From: CAZIFG01 sp964539135
Lineage (GTDB): Bacteria > Margulisbacteria > Marinamargulisbacteria > GCA-2716485 > CAZIFG01
Direction: 5' to 3'
Assembly: GCA_964539135.1 (NCBI GenBank)
Contig: CAZIFG010000004.1
Coordinates: forward strand, 45,358-109,357
Length of the DNA stretch: 64,000 bases
This document shows, piece by piece, positions 26,468 through 35,429 of the stretch. Under the pieces are notes generated by a model. The model was given only the letters and a program-made list of their open reading frames with translations. It had not been told where the DNA came from and searched no databases. Both the position numbers and the translations under genes were made by a program. How positions within the stretch are numbered: position 1 is the first letter of the stretch; each line of letters starts with the position of its first letter.

Positions 26468-26981
26468 TATTGTATACGGGGGGACCTTCCATCCTTTTCA
26501 TGAGGGGCATCTCTGGGTTTTAAAACAGCTGGACTTACAAGCAGCGCATCGTATTCTGGTGATGCCTAATCGCTATTCGCCACACAAAGGCAGTCAAACG
26601 GAAGCCTTTGGGCGCGAAAAAATAGCTGACATACACCAGGCCTTACAAGGACATGCATTTCAAACGCCTATAGAAGTCAGTGATATCGAAGTCAAACGAG
26701 AAGGGCCTTCATACACCTTAGAGACCATTCAGATACTTAAAAAAGAGTATCCCAATGAGACCTGGCATTTGGCCATGGGGGCAGATGCCTTTTTAGAATT
26801 TCACACCTGGCAGGGGCATGAAGAGATTATGACTCAGGTTGAGTTTATGATTTTAACGCGACCTGGTGTAGGTCCAGAACAGGTAGAAAAACAAATTGAG
26901 GCGCTGAAGTTAAGCGGGCGTGTCCTGTTTATAAAAGGAGAAGGGATAGACATCAGTTCGTCGGCCTTGAGAATCCTATGA
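26448..26981 (+). CDS. nadD: Nicotinate-nucleotide adenylyltransferase
   Basis: Adenylates nicotinate mononucleotide in NAD synthesis. The 177-residue product has the nucleotidyltransferase motif YGGTFHPFHEGH, MGADAFLEFHTW and the C-terminal ISSSALR. It is a little short for the family but complete at both ends. The start is GTG 26448 or the adjacent GTG 26451; both lie inside the sugar transferase 3' end (about 20 bp overlap). The stop overlaps the coaE ATG by 4 bp. Confidence 0.92.
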   Translation: MVKKPISIVYGGTFHPFHEGHLWVLKQLDLQAAHRILVMPNRYSPHKGSQTEAFGREKIADIHQALQGHAFQTPIEVSDIEVKREGPSYTLETIQILKKEYPNETWHLAMGADAFLEFHTWQGHEEIMTQVEFMILTRPGVGPEQVEKQIEALKLSGRVLFIKGEGIDISSSALRIL

Positions 26982-27526
26982 TTATTGGACTTACAGGGCG
27001 TGCCGGGTCTGGAAAAACAGAAGCGCAAAATATTATTGCAGCTGAATTTGATGTGGAGGTTCTAGATTTAGATGCCATAGGGCATGTCCTTTTGAAGGAA
27101 GAAGCCATCAATCAAAGTCTGATAGCCGTTTTTGGAGACACTATTTTGACAGATGGGAACATAGATAGAAAAAAATTAGGCAAGCAGGTCTTTGAAGATG
27201 CGGCAGCTTTAAGTCTTTTAAATGCCGTCATACATCCCCAAATCACAGAGTACGTACGCCTGAAGTTAAGAAACCAAAGCAAAACGGTTATCATTGTAGG
27301 GGCCTTATTAAAAGAACTTCAGTTAGAAGGAGAGTGTGATAAGATCCTTGTGATTGATGCAGACGATGCCGATATTTTGAGGCATAGACCAGAGTTAAGT
27401 CTCATTTTAAAGCATCAACGCACGAGGGCTGAGTATCAACAGCATGCAGATATCGTGATTTTAAACACTTTTTCCTCTCAATATAAAGAAAAAATTAAAT
27501 GCATTTTAAATAAAATAATATTATAA
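26978..27526 (+). CDS. coaE: Dephospho-CoA kinase
   Basis: Final step of coenzyme A synthesis: phosphorylates the 3'-hydroxyl of dephospho-CoA. The 182-residue P-loop kinase has GLTGRAGSGKT and DLDAIGHVLL; the lid region HRPELSLILKHQRT is divergent. Slightly shorter than the usual 200 residues. Last gene of the lipA run. Confidence 0.88.
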   Translation: MIIGLTGRAGSGKTEAQNIIAAEFDVEVLDLDAIGHVLLKEEAINQSLIAVFGDTILTDGNIDRKKLGKQVFEDAAALSLLNAVIHPQITEYVRLKLRNQSKTVIIVGALLKELQLEGECDKILVIDADDADILRHRPELSLILKHQRTRAEYQQHADIVILNTFSSQYKEKIKCILNKIIL

Positions 27527-27578
27527 AATTGAATTAATTATTATACCATCTCTCTATTCCACTCAAAAAAGGTTTTTT

Positions 27579-28280
27579 ATGTTAAAAATAATTTCATTAG
27601 ACAGGTCAATGATTCAAAAAATCGTTATTTTTTCAGCTCGGGAGCATTTTTTACAAGGAAATGAAGGCGGGGTTTTCCCAGAACGAGAGTACCCTCAGTC
27701 TCTAACACATCTGCTGCATTCTAGAATATCTTGCGATATCATATATCCTAAAGAAGCGGTATCGTCAGAGCATGAAAAACTATTGGAGTATATGAGAAAG
27801 GCATCTTCGGAATATAGAGAGGTCAATAAAGCCATGATAGGGGAGGGCATTCAATTAAGTGTAAGCCTAAGAGATGGAATGGGGTTCGAAATCATAGCAG
27901 AAACAGACATAAAACAAGGCAGTTTTTTAGGCATATACGCAGGAGAATATACCCTGATAATATATCAAAAAGATGTTCTACATTTACTCTGTTTGAATCA
28001 ATGGTCTATGAATGGAAAGCAATGCACTTTAAGTGAGATTGGTATAAATATGGCTTTAACAACATTAAAACCCATTCTGGAAGAAAGGGATCTAAAAGTA
28101 TTAGAGGAAAACCATTTAAGAAACAAAAATAATTTGATAAATAATTATACAAGACCCTATGCCTTTCAGGTAGAGCTTCAGAAAGATGCGGATAAAATAA
28201 AAAAAAATAGAGAGATATATATTAAAAATAGATATGGCAGGTATCAAATCTATAGCCCTCATCATAGATGCAGTGCATAA
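27579..28280 (+). CDS. SET-domain protein, N-terminal part of a split gene
   Basis: The 233-residue ORF has the first half of a SET methyltransferase domain: about residues 98-124 read S-L-R-D-G-M-G-F then T-D-I-K-Q-G-S-F-L-G-I-Y-A-G-E-Y, the G-x-G and G-E-Y motifs of the fold. Residues 1-90 are not recognised. After the run of nine A (28199-28207) this frame loses SET similarity and stops at 28280. The next frame (+1) carries the rest of the domain. A single-base deletion in the A-run, or slippage by polymerase or ribosome, would give one protein of about 349 residues. So it is a phase-variable, slippage-expressed or newly broken gene, or a sequencing error. A Shine-Dalgarno-like AAAAGG lies upstream of the ATG. 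Confidence 0.65.
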   Translation: MLKIISLDRSMIQKIVIFSAREHFLQGNEGGVFPEREYPQSLTHLLHSRISCDIIYPKEAVSSEHEKLLEYMRKASSEYREVNKAMIGEGIQLSVSLRDGMGFEIIAETDIKQGSFLGIYAGEYTLIIYQKDVLHLLCLNQWSMNGKQCTLSEIGINMALTTLKPILEERDLKVLEENHLRNKNNLINNYTRPYAFQVELQKDADKIKKNREIYIKNRYGRYQIYSPHHRCSA

Positions 28281-28629
28281 TGGAAATTGGACTCGACATA
28301 TGAATCACGCAGAAACAGAGGCAGAAGAAACAGAGGCAGAAGAAACAGTGGAACAAAGAAATTGTATATATAAAGGACAGCCTGTCCCTGTTTTTTTTGC
28401 CAAAAGAGACATAAAAGCGGGAGAAGCCCTAAGATTCACATATGCAAACTCGGTGACTGAAGAAATGCTTCGGCGAGAATCAGAACAATTAGAATTGGAT
28501 TTAATCAAAGGCTTAAAAAATACAGAAATAAGCAATGAGATTCAAAAAATATATGAAAAAAAATTAGCCCAATCTATTATCAATGTAGAGCTATTTGAGT
28601 ATGATAAAACCCACTTAGACCAAATTTAG
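28234..28629 (+). CDS. SET-domain protein, C-terminal part of a split gene
   Basis: The frame is open from 28201 (just after a stop at 28198); ATG 28234 is its first Met. It carries the catalytic second half of SET: I-D-A-V-H-N-G-N-W-T-R-H-M-N-H (family D-A-x-x-x-G-N-x-x-R-F-x-N-H) and VPVFFAKRDIKAGEALRFTY (family F-x-A-x-x-x-I-x-x-G-E-E-L-x-x-x-Y). Between them lies an acidic duplication ETEAEETEAEETVE in place of the usual cysteine region. It is 131 residues alone and cannot work without the upstream half. SET proteins in host-associated bacteria often methylate host histones, but a bacterial ribosomal or other target is equally possible. Confidence 0.6.
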   Translation: MAGIKSIALIIDAVHNGNWTRHMNHAETEAEETEAEETVEQRNCIYKGQPVPVFFAKRDIKAGEALRFTYANSVTEEMLRRESEQLELDLIKGLKNTEISNEIQKIYEKKLAQSIINVELFEYDKTHLDQI

Positions 28630-28630
28630 G

Positions 28631-30061
28631 CTAGTTTTTTTTGGGAAAGACAAATTGAATAAAATCCAAAATGGGGCCAGAAAGAAAGGTTGTTGTGAGC
28701 GCCATGAGTACCATCATAGTAAACATGGTAGGAGATAAGACTCCTAAATCATAGCCAATATTAAGGACAACCAACTCTACCAAGCCTCTGGCGTTCATGA
28801 GAGCACCTAAAGAGAGAGCGTCTGACCATTTAAGTCCAACAAGCCGTGCAACAATCCCACAGCCGCCTAGTTTTCCCAAAATAGCAACGGTAATAACAGC
28901 CGCCGTCATAATCCAAAGGCTACTATGATTAAGCGTGTCAATTTGGGTTCTAAGGCCACTAAAGGCAAAAAAGATAGGTAAAAACATCAACAAACTAACA
29001 TCTTCTACTTTTTCAGTGAGTGCTGTTTTAAAGCGTATGCTTTGAGGCATCACAACGCCAGCTAAAAAAGCCCCAAAGAGGGCATGAATGCCGATAATAT
29101 CGGATAAATAAGCAGAAACGAGCATGGTAAAAAAAGAAACAGCTACAATCCCTTTATTGGGATGATCAGATTCCAATTGATTTAAGCAGGCTTTTCGAAT
29201 GAGAGGCCGAACCAAGTACAGCATCACGCCCACAAAAATAAATGAGAGAAAAATAGTAAAGAGAGCACTGCCAATGCCACCTGCTTTAACAATAGCAATG
29301 ACGCATGCCAATAAACACCAGGCCACAACATCATCAGCAGCAGCACAGGTAATAGCAATAGTGCCTAAGGACGTATTTTTAAGACCGCGTTCTTGGATAA
29401 TACGAGCCAGAACAGGAAATGCCGTGATGCTCATAGCCACACCGATAAAAAGGGCAAAAGACATAAAGGGGACTCCAGACGGAGCGCAGCTGGGATAAAG
29501 ATAATACGCTAGAAGAACACCCAGTGTAAGTGGTACCAAAATACCCGCCTGACTGACAATAAAAGCTTGATGCATTTTATTTTTAAGCTTTGTGACATCC
29601 AGTTCCATACCAATAATAAACATAAATAAAACCAATCCAATTTGACTTAAAAATTGAAGATTAATTAAAGATTCGGGCGGAAATAAAAAATGAAAAACTT
29701 GAGGAAAAAAGAGTCCCAACAAAGAAGGTCCTAATGCAATACCTGCCAAAATTTCACCAATAACAGAGGGTTGTCCTAGTTTTTTAGCCACAGTGCCAAA
29801 CAAACGGGCAATGAGTAGAATAACCATCGTTTGTAAAAGCAAAAGGCTAAAGGGGTGCTGAATATTATGAGAAAATTGTTCAACAATTTTAGAGACGGAT
29901 CCTAAGGCCATAGGCTCTGTATCGACGCTGGTAGCGGTAACAGAAACCGATGCTTGAGAGAGATTTTGAAGACTCAATAGACTCCCTTTTTTAATAATAT
30001 AAAAAAGGGCATAAATAGAGGAAATGAGCATTAAAAAATAAGCAACAAAGGTTTTTTTCAT
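28631..30061 (-). CDS. CPA2-family cation/proton antiporter (Kef/NapA type)
   Basis: Inner-membrane monovalent cation:proton antiporter of 476 residues from ATG 30061 (MKKTFVAYF); an upstream in-frame start is weaker. One N-terminal helix is followed by a core of about 11-12 membrane spans. Motifs: GEILAGIALGPSLLG, the charged AADDVVAW pair typical of electrogenic antiporters, HALFGAFLAGVVMP and NARGLVELV. It lacks the TrkA-N regulatory domain of KefB/KefC, so it is probably Na+/H+ or K+/H+ exchange not gated by glutathione. It lies downstream of pyrG but has its own -10 box. Confidence 0.88.
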   Translation of the reverse strand: MKKTFVAYFLMLISSIYALFYIIKKGSLLSLQNLSQASVSVTATSVDTEPMALGSVSKIVEQFSHNIQHPFSLLLLQTMVILLIARLFGTVAKKLGQPSVIGEILAGIALGPSLLGLFFPQVFHFLFPPESLINLQFLSQIGLVLFMFIIGMELDVTKLKNKMHQAFIVSQAGILVPLTLGVLLAYYLYPSCAPSGVPFMSFALFIGVAMSITAFPVLARIIQERGLKNTSLGTIAITCAAADDVVAWCLLACVIAIVKAGGIGSALFTIFLSFIFVGVMLYLVRPLIRKACLNQLESDHPNKGIVAVSFFTMLVSAYLSDIIGIHALFGAFLAGVVMPQSIRFKTALTEKVEDVSLLMFLPIFFAFSGLRTQIDTLNHSSLWIMTAAVITVAILGKLGGCGIVARLVGLKWSDALSLGALMNARGLVELVVLNIGYDLGVLSPTMFTMMVLMALTTTFLSGPILDFIQFVFPKKN

Positions 30062-30067
30062 GTCGGA

Positions 30068-30096
30068 ATAATAGTAGCACAGAGTAGAAAATTGAA
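30068..30096 (-). promoter_or_regulatory. Antiporter gene promoter, predicted leaderless
   Basis: On the minus strand: -35-like TTCAAT (30096-30091), a 17-bp spacer, -10 TATTAT (30073-30068), then 6 nt to ATG 30061. No Shine-Dalgarno. Confidence 0.4.
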
Positions 30097-30145
30097 GCAA
30101 GATGCTCTATCCATAGAGACATCAAAATAAGACGTATAAATAAAG

Positions 30146-31759
30146 CTATTTTGAGTAAGCGAGAGCATGTTTCACGAACTGCGTGAATAAAGGATGGGGC
30201 TTATAAGGTCTGGATTTAAATTCAGGATGAAACTGACAAGCCAAATACCAAGGGTGTTTGGCGATTTCAATCACTTCAACAAGGGCATCATCGGGAGAAG
30301 TCCCAGAAAAATGCATGCCTTTTGAGGCAAAGAGTTTGCGGTAGGCATTGTTAAATTCATAGCGGTGGCGGTGGCGTTCTTCAATGTGTTCCGTCTGATA
30401 AGCATCGAATAAAAGAGAGTCTGTGGCAACCGTACAAGGGTAGGTTCCGAGGCGCATGGTCCCGCCTTTACGCTTGATGTTTTTTTGATCCGGCATAAAT
30501 TCAATAACGGGATTAAGGGCAGTAGCCTTAAACTCGGCGCTATGCGCATCTTCCAAATTAAGCACATTGCGAGCAAATTCAATCACCGCAATATGCATAC
30601 CCAGGCAAAGTCCAAAATAAGGGATTTTATGCTTGCGTGCATAGTGTGCCGCTAAAATTTTACCCTCGATACCACGATCGCCAAAGCCGCCAGGAATGAG
30701 GACCCCATGAACGCCTTCTAAAAGAACAGCAGATTCTTCTTTTTCAAATTTTTCAGAGTCAATCCATCGGATTTGAAGCTCACATAAATTTTCAGCGGCG
30801 GCATGTTTGAGCGCTTCCACAACACTCAAGTAAGAATCCGAAAGTTTGGTATATTTACCCACTAAAGCGATGGTAACTTTGGGTAAGTCTTTACGTGAAA
30901 TAACCGAAATAAACCGGCGCCAGTCCTCTAAGGTATCTGTTTTTTGGATATATCCAAAATGGTCGAGGACCACAGCATCAAGGCGTTCTTTTTCTAAAAG
31001 AATAGGAACTTCATAAATGCTTTTCGCATCGGCGGCCATGATGACATTTTGAGGTTTGACGTCACAAAAAAGAGCAATTTTATCTTTAATATCTTGTCCA
31101 AAAGGACGCTCTGTTCTACAGACGATAATATCAGGATGAATACCAATATGCCGCAAATCACGAACACTATGTTGAGTCGGCTTTGTTTTGAGTTCTCCAG
31201 AGGCCTTAATAAAAGGCACCATGGTCAAATGCATGTGAAGGCAATGGGCTTTATTTTGAAATTGGAACTGTCGAATGGCCTCTAAAAAAGGAAGACTCTC
31301 AATGTCGCCAACAGTTCCCCCAATTTCAGTGATGATGACATCATAATGCTCAGATTCTAGAGATTGAGAAATGCGTCTCTTAATTTCATTGGTAATATGA
31401 GGAATGACTTGAACCGTTTCTCCAAGATAATCGCCATTACGTTCCTTGTTCAAAACGTCCCAAAAAATCATACCAGAAGTGACGGTATTGAGCTTGCTCA
31501 TATTCACATCAATAAAACGCTCATAATGACCCAAATCCAGGTCCGTTTCAGACCCATCTTCAGTCACAAAAACTTCACCATGTTGGTAAGGGCTCATGGT
31601 GCCGGGATCTTGATTTAAATAGGGATCAAATTTTTGAATGGTAACCCGAAGGCCCTGTCCTTTTAAAAGGACACCAAGGGAAGAAGCTACAATTCCCTTT
31701 CCTAAAGAAGAAATAACGCCGCCCGTTACAAAAATATATTTAGTCTGTCTATCTGTCAT
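30146..31759 (-). CDS. pyrG: CTP synthase
   Basis: Converts UTP to CTP with glutamine as nitrogen donor. The 537-residue product starts at ATG 31759 (MTDRQTKYIFVTGG). The amidoligase domain has VSSLGKG-type VISSLGKG, DPYLNQDPGTMSPYQHGEVFV and ITEIGGTVGDIE. The C-terminal glutaminase domain has the catalytic Cys in FGLCLGMHIAVIE and the His/Glu in CQFHPEFKSRP. Possibly part of the pyrH-to-kefB operon, though a promoter is seen just upstream. Confidence 0.97.
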   Translation of the reverse strand: MTDRQTKYIFVTGGVISSLGKGIVASSLGVLLKGQGLRVTIQKFDPYLNQDPGTMSPYQHGEVFVTEDGSETDLDLGHYERFIDVNMSKLNTVTSGMIFWDVLNKERNGDYLGETVQVIPHITNEIKRRISQSLESEHYDVIITEIGGTVGDIESLPFLEAIRQFQFQNKAHCLHMHLTMVPFIKASGELKTKPTQHSVRDLRHIGIHPDIIVCRTERPFGQDIKDKIALFCDVKPQNVIMAADAKSIYEVPILLEKERLDAVVLDHFGYIQKTDTLEDWRRFISVISRKDLPKVTIALVGKYTKLSDSYLSVVEALKHAAAENLCELQIRWIDSEKFEKEESAVLLEGVHGVLIPGGFGDRGIEGKILAAHYARKHKIPYFGLCLGMHIAVIEFARNVLNLEDAHSAEFKATALNPVIEFMPDQKNIKRKGGTMRLGTYPCTVATDSLLFDAYQTEHIEERHRHRYEFNNAYRKLFASKGMHFSGTSPDDALVEVIEIAKHPWYLACQFHPEFKSRPYKPHPLFTQFVKHALAYSK

Positions 31760-31770
31760 AACGGAATTTG

Positions 31771-31800
31771 ATATTACCACAAGAGAAAGCGGCTAGGCAA
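31771..31800 (-). promoter_or_regulatory. Candidate pyrG promoter
   Basis: Minus strand: TTGCCT (31800-31795), an 18-bp spacer, TAATAT (31776-31771), 11 nt to ATG 31759. The -35 lies inside the pgeF 3' end. Predicted leader only about 4-5 nt. Confidence 0.4.
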
Positions 31801-32377
31801 TGGATATTAATGAATAAAAGCGTCCAGCCGCAGCGCCTTCCTTTCGATATGAAAAATAAAGGTCATTATTACACACTGTGCAGGCTCGAGCGGCATAGAA
31901 AGCGGTATCCGAAAGTGATAAAACGGCATGAAGCTGAGCCAGATTTTGAGAAAAAAGATCATAATGGGTGTGTGTTTTGGCATCAATTTCATAATGAGCC
32001 GCACAAATACAAGGTCCAAACCAGACCTGATACCCTTCTTTTGTGCCCAGTCTATGCGTCATGGCCATGAGTGTTTTACGCAAAATATGACGTTCGGTTC
32101 CTTTTCGACCTGCATGAATGGCAGCAAGAGTGTGTGTGGTTGGGTGTGCAATTAAAATGGGTAAACAATCCGCTGTCTTAACAGACAAAATGGTGTTGGG
32201 GCATTGTGTAATCAGCGCATCGGTGTCTGGAATAAGCGTCGTCGCAATATCTGTTGCCCAGTGAATATGATCAGAATGAGTTTGATCCATGCGAATGAGG
32301 ATATAATCGGGGGCCTGAGCAGCGGCAAGGTCCTCCAGTGTGTCATTACGAGTACCAAAACGAACCCTAATAGGCAC
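31793..32377 (-). CDS. pgeF: Peptidoglycan editing factor PgeF (laccase domain, YfiH)
   Basis: Proposed to remove wrongly incorporated L-Ser from peptidoglycan precursors; the family is also called polyphenol oxidase YfiH. The start is GTG 32377, chosen because AAGGAGG lies 6 nt upstream inside the dprA 3' end and the protein then begins VPIRVRFGT. The product is 194 residues, shorter than the usual 230-260, missing part of the N-terminus. Metal ligands are present: MDQTHSDHI, SVKTADCLPI and AAIHAGRKGT. It overlaps dprA by 11 bp. Confidence 0.85.
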   Translation of the reverse strand: MPIRVRFGTRNDTLEDLAAAQAPDYILIRMDQTHSDHIHWATDIATTLIPDTDALITQCPNTILSVKTADCLPILIAHPTTHTLAAIHAGRKGTERHILRKTLMAMTHRLGTKEGYQVWFGPCICAAHYEIDAKTHTHYDLFSQNLAQLHAVLSLSDTAFYAARACTVCNNDLYFSYRKEGAAAGRFYSLISIA

Positions 32378-33503
32378 AAGCGGCCTCCTTTTTCTGATAG
32401 TGCTGTCCGGATTGGCGTACAACCAGACCTTTAAGTTCCATAAAGGTGAGATATTGGAGCACTTCTTGCAAGGAAAGTCCGGTTTGAAGCACAAGATCAT
32501 CAATCCCTAAAGGATGATTTCCCATACAACTTAAGAGTTGAAATTCTGGACCTGAAAGGGACGGCTCTATAGAAGGGCCTTCGTCTTGAATAGAAGCAAC
32601 AGGGAGGGGCGCCGGCGCGTGGGTGGGCAATACCAAGGGGGACGTAGGGAGCTGCGCTAAAATATCAGAAAGGTGTGTGGCACAGGTTGCGCCATCTTGA
32701 ATAAGCGCATGAACACCTTGAGACGCGGCATCAAAAATAGAGCCCGGGACGGCAAAGACTTCTTTATTTTGATCTAAAGCCAATTGCGCTGTAATGAGAG
32801 CGCCACTTTTCAGACCGCCTTCTGTGACTAAAACACCTAAGCTTAGCCCGCTCACCAATCGATTGCGTTGTGGAAAATGCAGGGGTTTAGGCCCTGTTCC
32901 TAAAGGATATTCAGAGAGGAGAAGTCCCTGTTCGGCAATACGAGCAGAAAGTGCTTTATTTTCAGCCGGATAAACCTGATCGATCCCGGTTCCAATCACC
33001 GCAATAGTGCCATATCCAGCATCCAGAGCAATGCGATGGGCGATAGCATCGACACCCTTAGCAAGGCCAGAGACGAGAGTAAAATACATGAGGAGCTGAT
33101 GGCTAAAATATTCAGTGACAGATTGACCATAAGAGGTCATGTCTCGAGGGCCAACAATCGCAAAAAGGGGCGTATCTAAAAGCGATAACTGTCCCCGATA
33201 AAACAGCAAGAGAGGGGGATCTGAAAGTTCTAAAAAGGGCGCGGGATAAGCATCATCTTCTAGTGTTAACAGCCCAATTCCCTCTGAGGCACAGCGGGCT
33301 AAAATAGAGGCCGCATCAAAGGTGGTATTAAGATGACTCAAGGTACTTTGGCCCTTAGGCGTTGCCGCTAATCTTGGGAGCAATGTGGGGAAGGCCTCTA
33401 AAAAATCAGATTCTGTGGGGTATTGAGTAAAGAGTTCAAAAGCAAGGACAGGTTTATAGTAAAAAAGCGTATTAAGTCTAAGAAAATAAGCCGTGTTATC
33501 CAT
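32367..33503 (-). CDS. dprA: DNA-processing protein DprA
   Basis: Loads RecA on incoming single-stranded DNA during natural transformation. The Rossmann-like core shows VSGLAKGVDAIAHRIAL, IAVIGTGIDQVYPAEN, FPQRNRLVSGLS and KSGALITAQLAL. The C-terminal winged helix (LGIDDLVLQTGLSLQEV) is the DML1-like module. The start is uncertain: ATG 33503 overlaps the dxr stop (ATGGATAA) and gives 378 residues; ATG 33518 is the alternative. Its presence hints at DNA uptake, but com genes are not in the window. Confidence 0.9.
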   Translation of the reverse strand: MDNTAYFLRLNTLFYYKPVLAFELFTQYPTESDFLEAFPTLLPRLAATPKGQSTLSHLNTTFDAASILARCASEGIGLLTLEDDAYPAPFLELSDPPLLLFYRGQLSLLDTPLFAIVGPRDMTSYGQSVTEYFSHQLLMYFTLVSGLAKGVDAIAHRIALDAGYGTIAVIGTGIDQVYPAENKALSARIAEQGLLLSEYPLGTGPKPLHFPQRNRLVSGLSLGVLVTEGGLKSGALITAQLALDQNKEVFAVPGSIFDAASQGVHALIQDGATCATHLSDILAQLPTSPLVLPTHAPAPLPVASIQDEGPSIEPSLSGPEFQLLSCMGNHPLGIDDLVLQTGLSLQEVLQYLTFMELKGLVVRQSGQHYQKKEAACAY

Positions 33504-34659
33504 AAGTTTGTGTGACATACCTTTTAGTGATGAGATCAAGTTCAAGAATATCTTCTAAGGTATAGTTTGTCAATGGAGAATATTTCGATGTTGTAGCTTC
33601 CACAATCTTAAAAATATCCAAAAATGAAATTTTTTCAGCTAAAAAGAGGCCAACAGCCGCTTCGTTGGCAGCATTCATGACCGCAGAAAGAGAGGACCCT
33701 AATTTCCCAATATCAAAGGCAAGTTTTAAGAGGGGAAATTTTTGAAAATCAGGTTTAAAAAATTCAATAGCGCCCATTTCAAAAAGATCGGGACGTGGCC
33801 ATGGAAAGGGTAATTTATCGGGATAAAACAAGGCATATTGAATAGGAAAACGCATGTCTGGGGGACCCATTTGCGCCAAATAAGTGCCATCTACAAAATC
33901 AACGACACTATGAACAAGACTGGGCGGATGAATAGCGACGTCCAATTTTTCATAGGGGATATTAAACAGATGGTGGGCTTCAATAACTTCCAGACCTTTA
34001 TTCATCATGGTGGCAGAATCAATCGAAATTTTAGCGCCCATAGACCAATTGGGGTGAGCAAGGGCATTGGCACGTGTAATGGAGGCAAATTCGGCAAGCG
34101 GTTTTTTAAAAAAGGGGCCGCCTGAAGCCGTTAAAATAAGACGTTGAATTTGAGCCGGGTCTTCCTGAATGCCTGCCAAGCATTGTTTAAGAGCCGCATG
34201 TTCAGAGTCTACGGGAATAATAGGAACCTTCTTTTTTCGCGCTAAGTCCATAATCAAGTCCCCAGCAGAAACTAAAACCTCTTTACACGCAAGGGCAATG
34301 GGAATGCCTTTGTCGATGGCGCGATAGGTAGGCTTTAAGGAAGCGGTACCCACAATGGCAACCAAAAGGAGATCTACAGTGCTTGTCGCCAGTGTGCAAA
34401 GCCCGTCATCCCCCCAAAAAAGGTCAATCTGAAGATGATGACTTTGAATAAAGGCGTGAAGTTCTGCAAGATCAGACTCATGGCGAATACAAGCCACTTG
34501 AGGTTTATAGGTTAAAAGTTGGTGTTTAAAAAGAGTAAGGTTAGACCCGGCACTAAGGCCAACAATAGAAAAAGCGCCTGGGAAGGCATCGACGACCTGC
34601 AAGGCTTGAACCCCTATAGAACCTGTAGACCCTAAAATGGAAAGTTTTCGAGGACTCAT
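33496..34659 (-). CDS. dxr: 1-deoxy-D-xylulose 5-phosphate reductoisomerase
   Basis: First committed step of the MEP isoprenoid pathway. The 387-residue product has the NADPH motif ILGSTGSIGVQAL, the metal-binding PVDSEHAALKQCLAG, SMGAKISIDSATMMNKGLE and the C-terminal helical domain. The ATG overlaps the cdsA stop by 4 bp. Works in the same pathway as ispD (5477-6115), and the product feeds uppS. Confidence 0.97.
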   Translation of the reverse strand: MSPRKLSILGSTGSIGVQALQVVDAFPGAFSIVGLSAGSNLTLFKHQLLTYKPQVACIRHESDLAELHAFIQSHHLQIDLFWGDDGLCTLATSTVDLLLVAIVGTASLKPTYRAIDKGIPIALACKEVLVSAGDLIMDLARKKKVPIIPVDSEHAALKQCLAGIQEDPAQIQRLILTASGGPFFKKPLAEFASITRANALAHPNWSMGAKISIDSATMMNKGLEVIEAHHLFNIPYEKLDVAIHPPSLVHSVVDFVDGTYLAQMGPPDMRFPIQYALFYPDKLPFPWPRPDLFEMGAIEFFKPDFQKFPLLKLAFDIGKLGSSLSAVMNAANEAAVGLFLAEKISFLDIFKIVEATTSKYSPLTNYTLEDILELDLITKRYVTQTYG

Positions 34660-35429
34660 CGAATCAAGAAGAAATAAAGGGGTAAAACAAATTGAAAGCT
34701 ATCAATACGATCATAAATGCCGCCATGACCGGGTAAAATAGAGCCAGAATCTTTGACATTAAAATGGCGTTTAACCAAGGATTCATGGATATCCCCTCCA
34801 AGAGCAGCTAGGGTAATCACAAGAGAAAGGAAGAGACGATGAGGAATGGAGTAGTGAAGAAAATGACCAAAGATCAAGGCAATGCACATCCCAAATAGAA
34901 TCCCACCAAGAAGACCCTCACGTGTTTTTTTGGGGCTAATGGGGGTTAATAAATGGCGACCAAAAAACTTACCTGCAAAGTAAGCGCCGGTGTCACTGGC
35001 CCAAATAATACCACACAGAAACAGGCAATGATAAAGACCAAGGTCGATATCTCTTAGAAAATACAAAAAAGGAATGCAGGCCGTAACCCAAAGGATTACT
35101 TTTAAAAAGGAAACAAAGGGGTGAGGCGCTAAAAAAAGGCGTTTAAGGTACAATTCAGAAAGGCCCCAAACACACATTAAAACGGGCAGAATAAAAATAG
35201 AAAGGCTACTGGTAACACGGTAAAAATATAGGCTTAAAACAAAAAGAAGGGTGTTTAAAACGCTGGCTAAAACGAGGTAGGGTTTGGGAAGTGCGTAGAG
35301 TCGGCAAAGTTCGAAAGTTAAAAGGACGGAAATCGTGCCCAAAAAAAGAAAAAAGGGAACTTTACCAAAAATAATAACAAAAAGACCAAGTCCAAGAAGT
35401 GAAAATCCGGTAATGATACGGGATTTCAC
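34656..35429 (-). CDS. cdsA: Phosphatidate cytidylyltransferase
   Basis: Makes CDP-diacylglycerol from CTP and phosphatidic acid in the inner membrane. The 257-residue protein has about seven or eight hydrophobic spans. The CdsA signature is near the C-terminus: LGGDIHESLVKRHFNVKDSG then LPGHGGIYDRIDS. Both ends overlap neighbours by 4 bp (uppS upstream, dxr downstream). Confidence 0.95.
   Translation of the reverse strand: MKSRIITGFSLLGLGLFVIIFGKVPFFLFLGTISVLLTFELCRLYALPKPYLVLASVLNTLLFVLSLYFYRVTSSLSIFILPVLMCVWGLSELYLKRLFLAPHPFVSFLKVILWVTACIPFLYFLRDIDLGLYHCLFLCGIIWASDTGAYFAGKFFGRHLLTPISPKKTREGLLGGILFGMCIALIFGHFLHYSIPHRLFLSLVITLAALGGDIHESLVKRHFNVKDSGSILPGHGGIYDRIDSFQFVLPLYFFLIR

Noticed and set aside
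32378..32503. Longer pgeF start inside dprA
   Set aside because: The extra residues have no family character and GTG 32377 has a strong ribosome-binding site.
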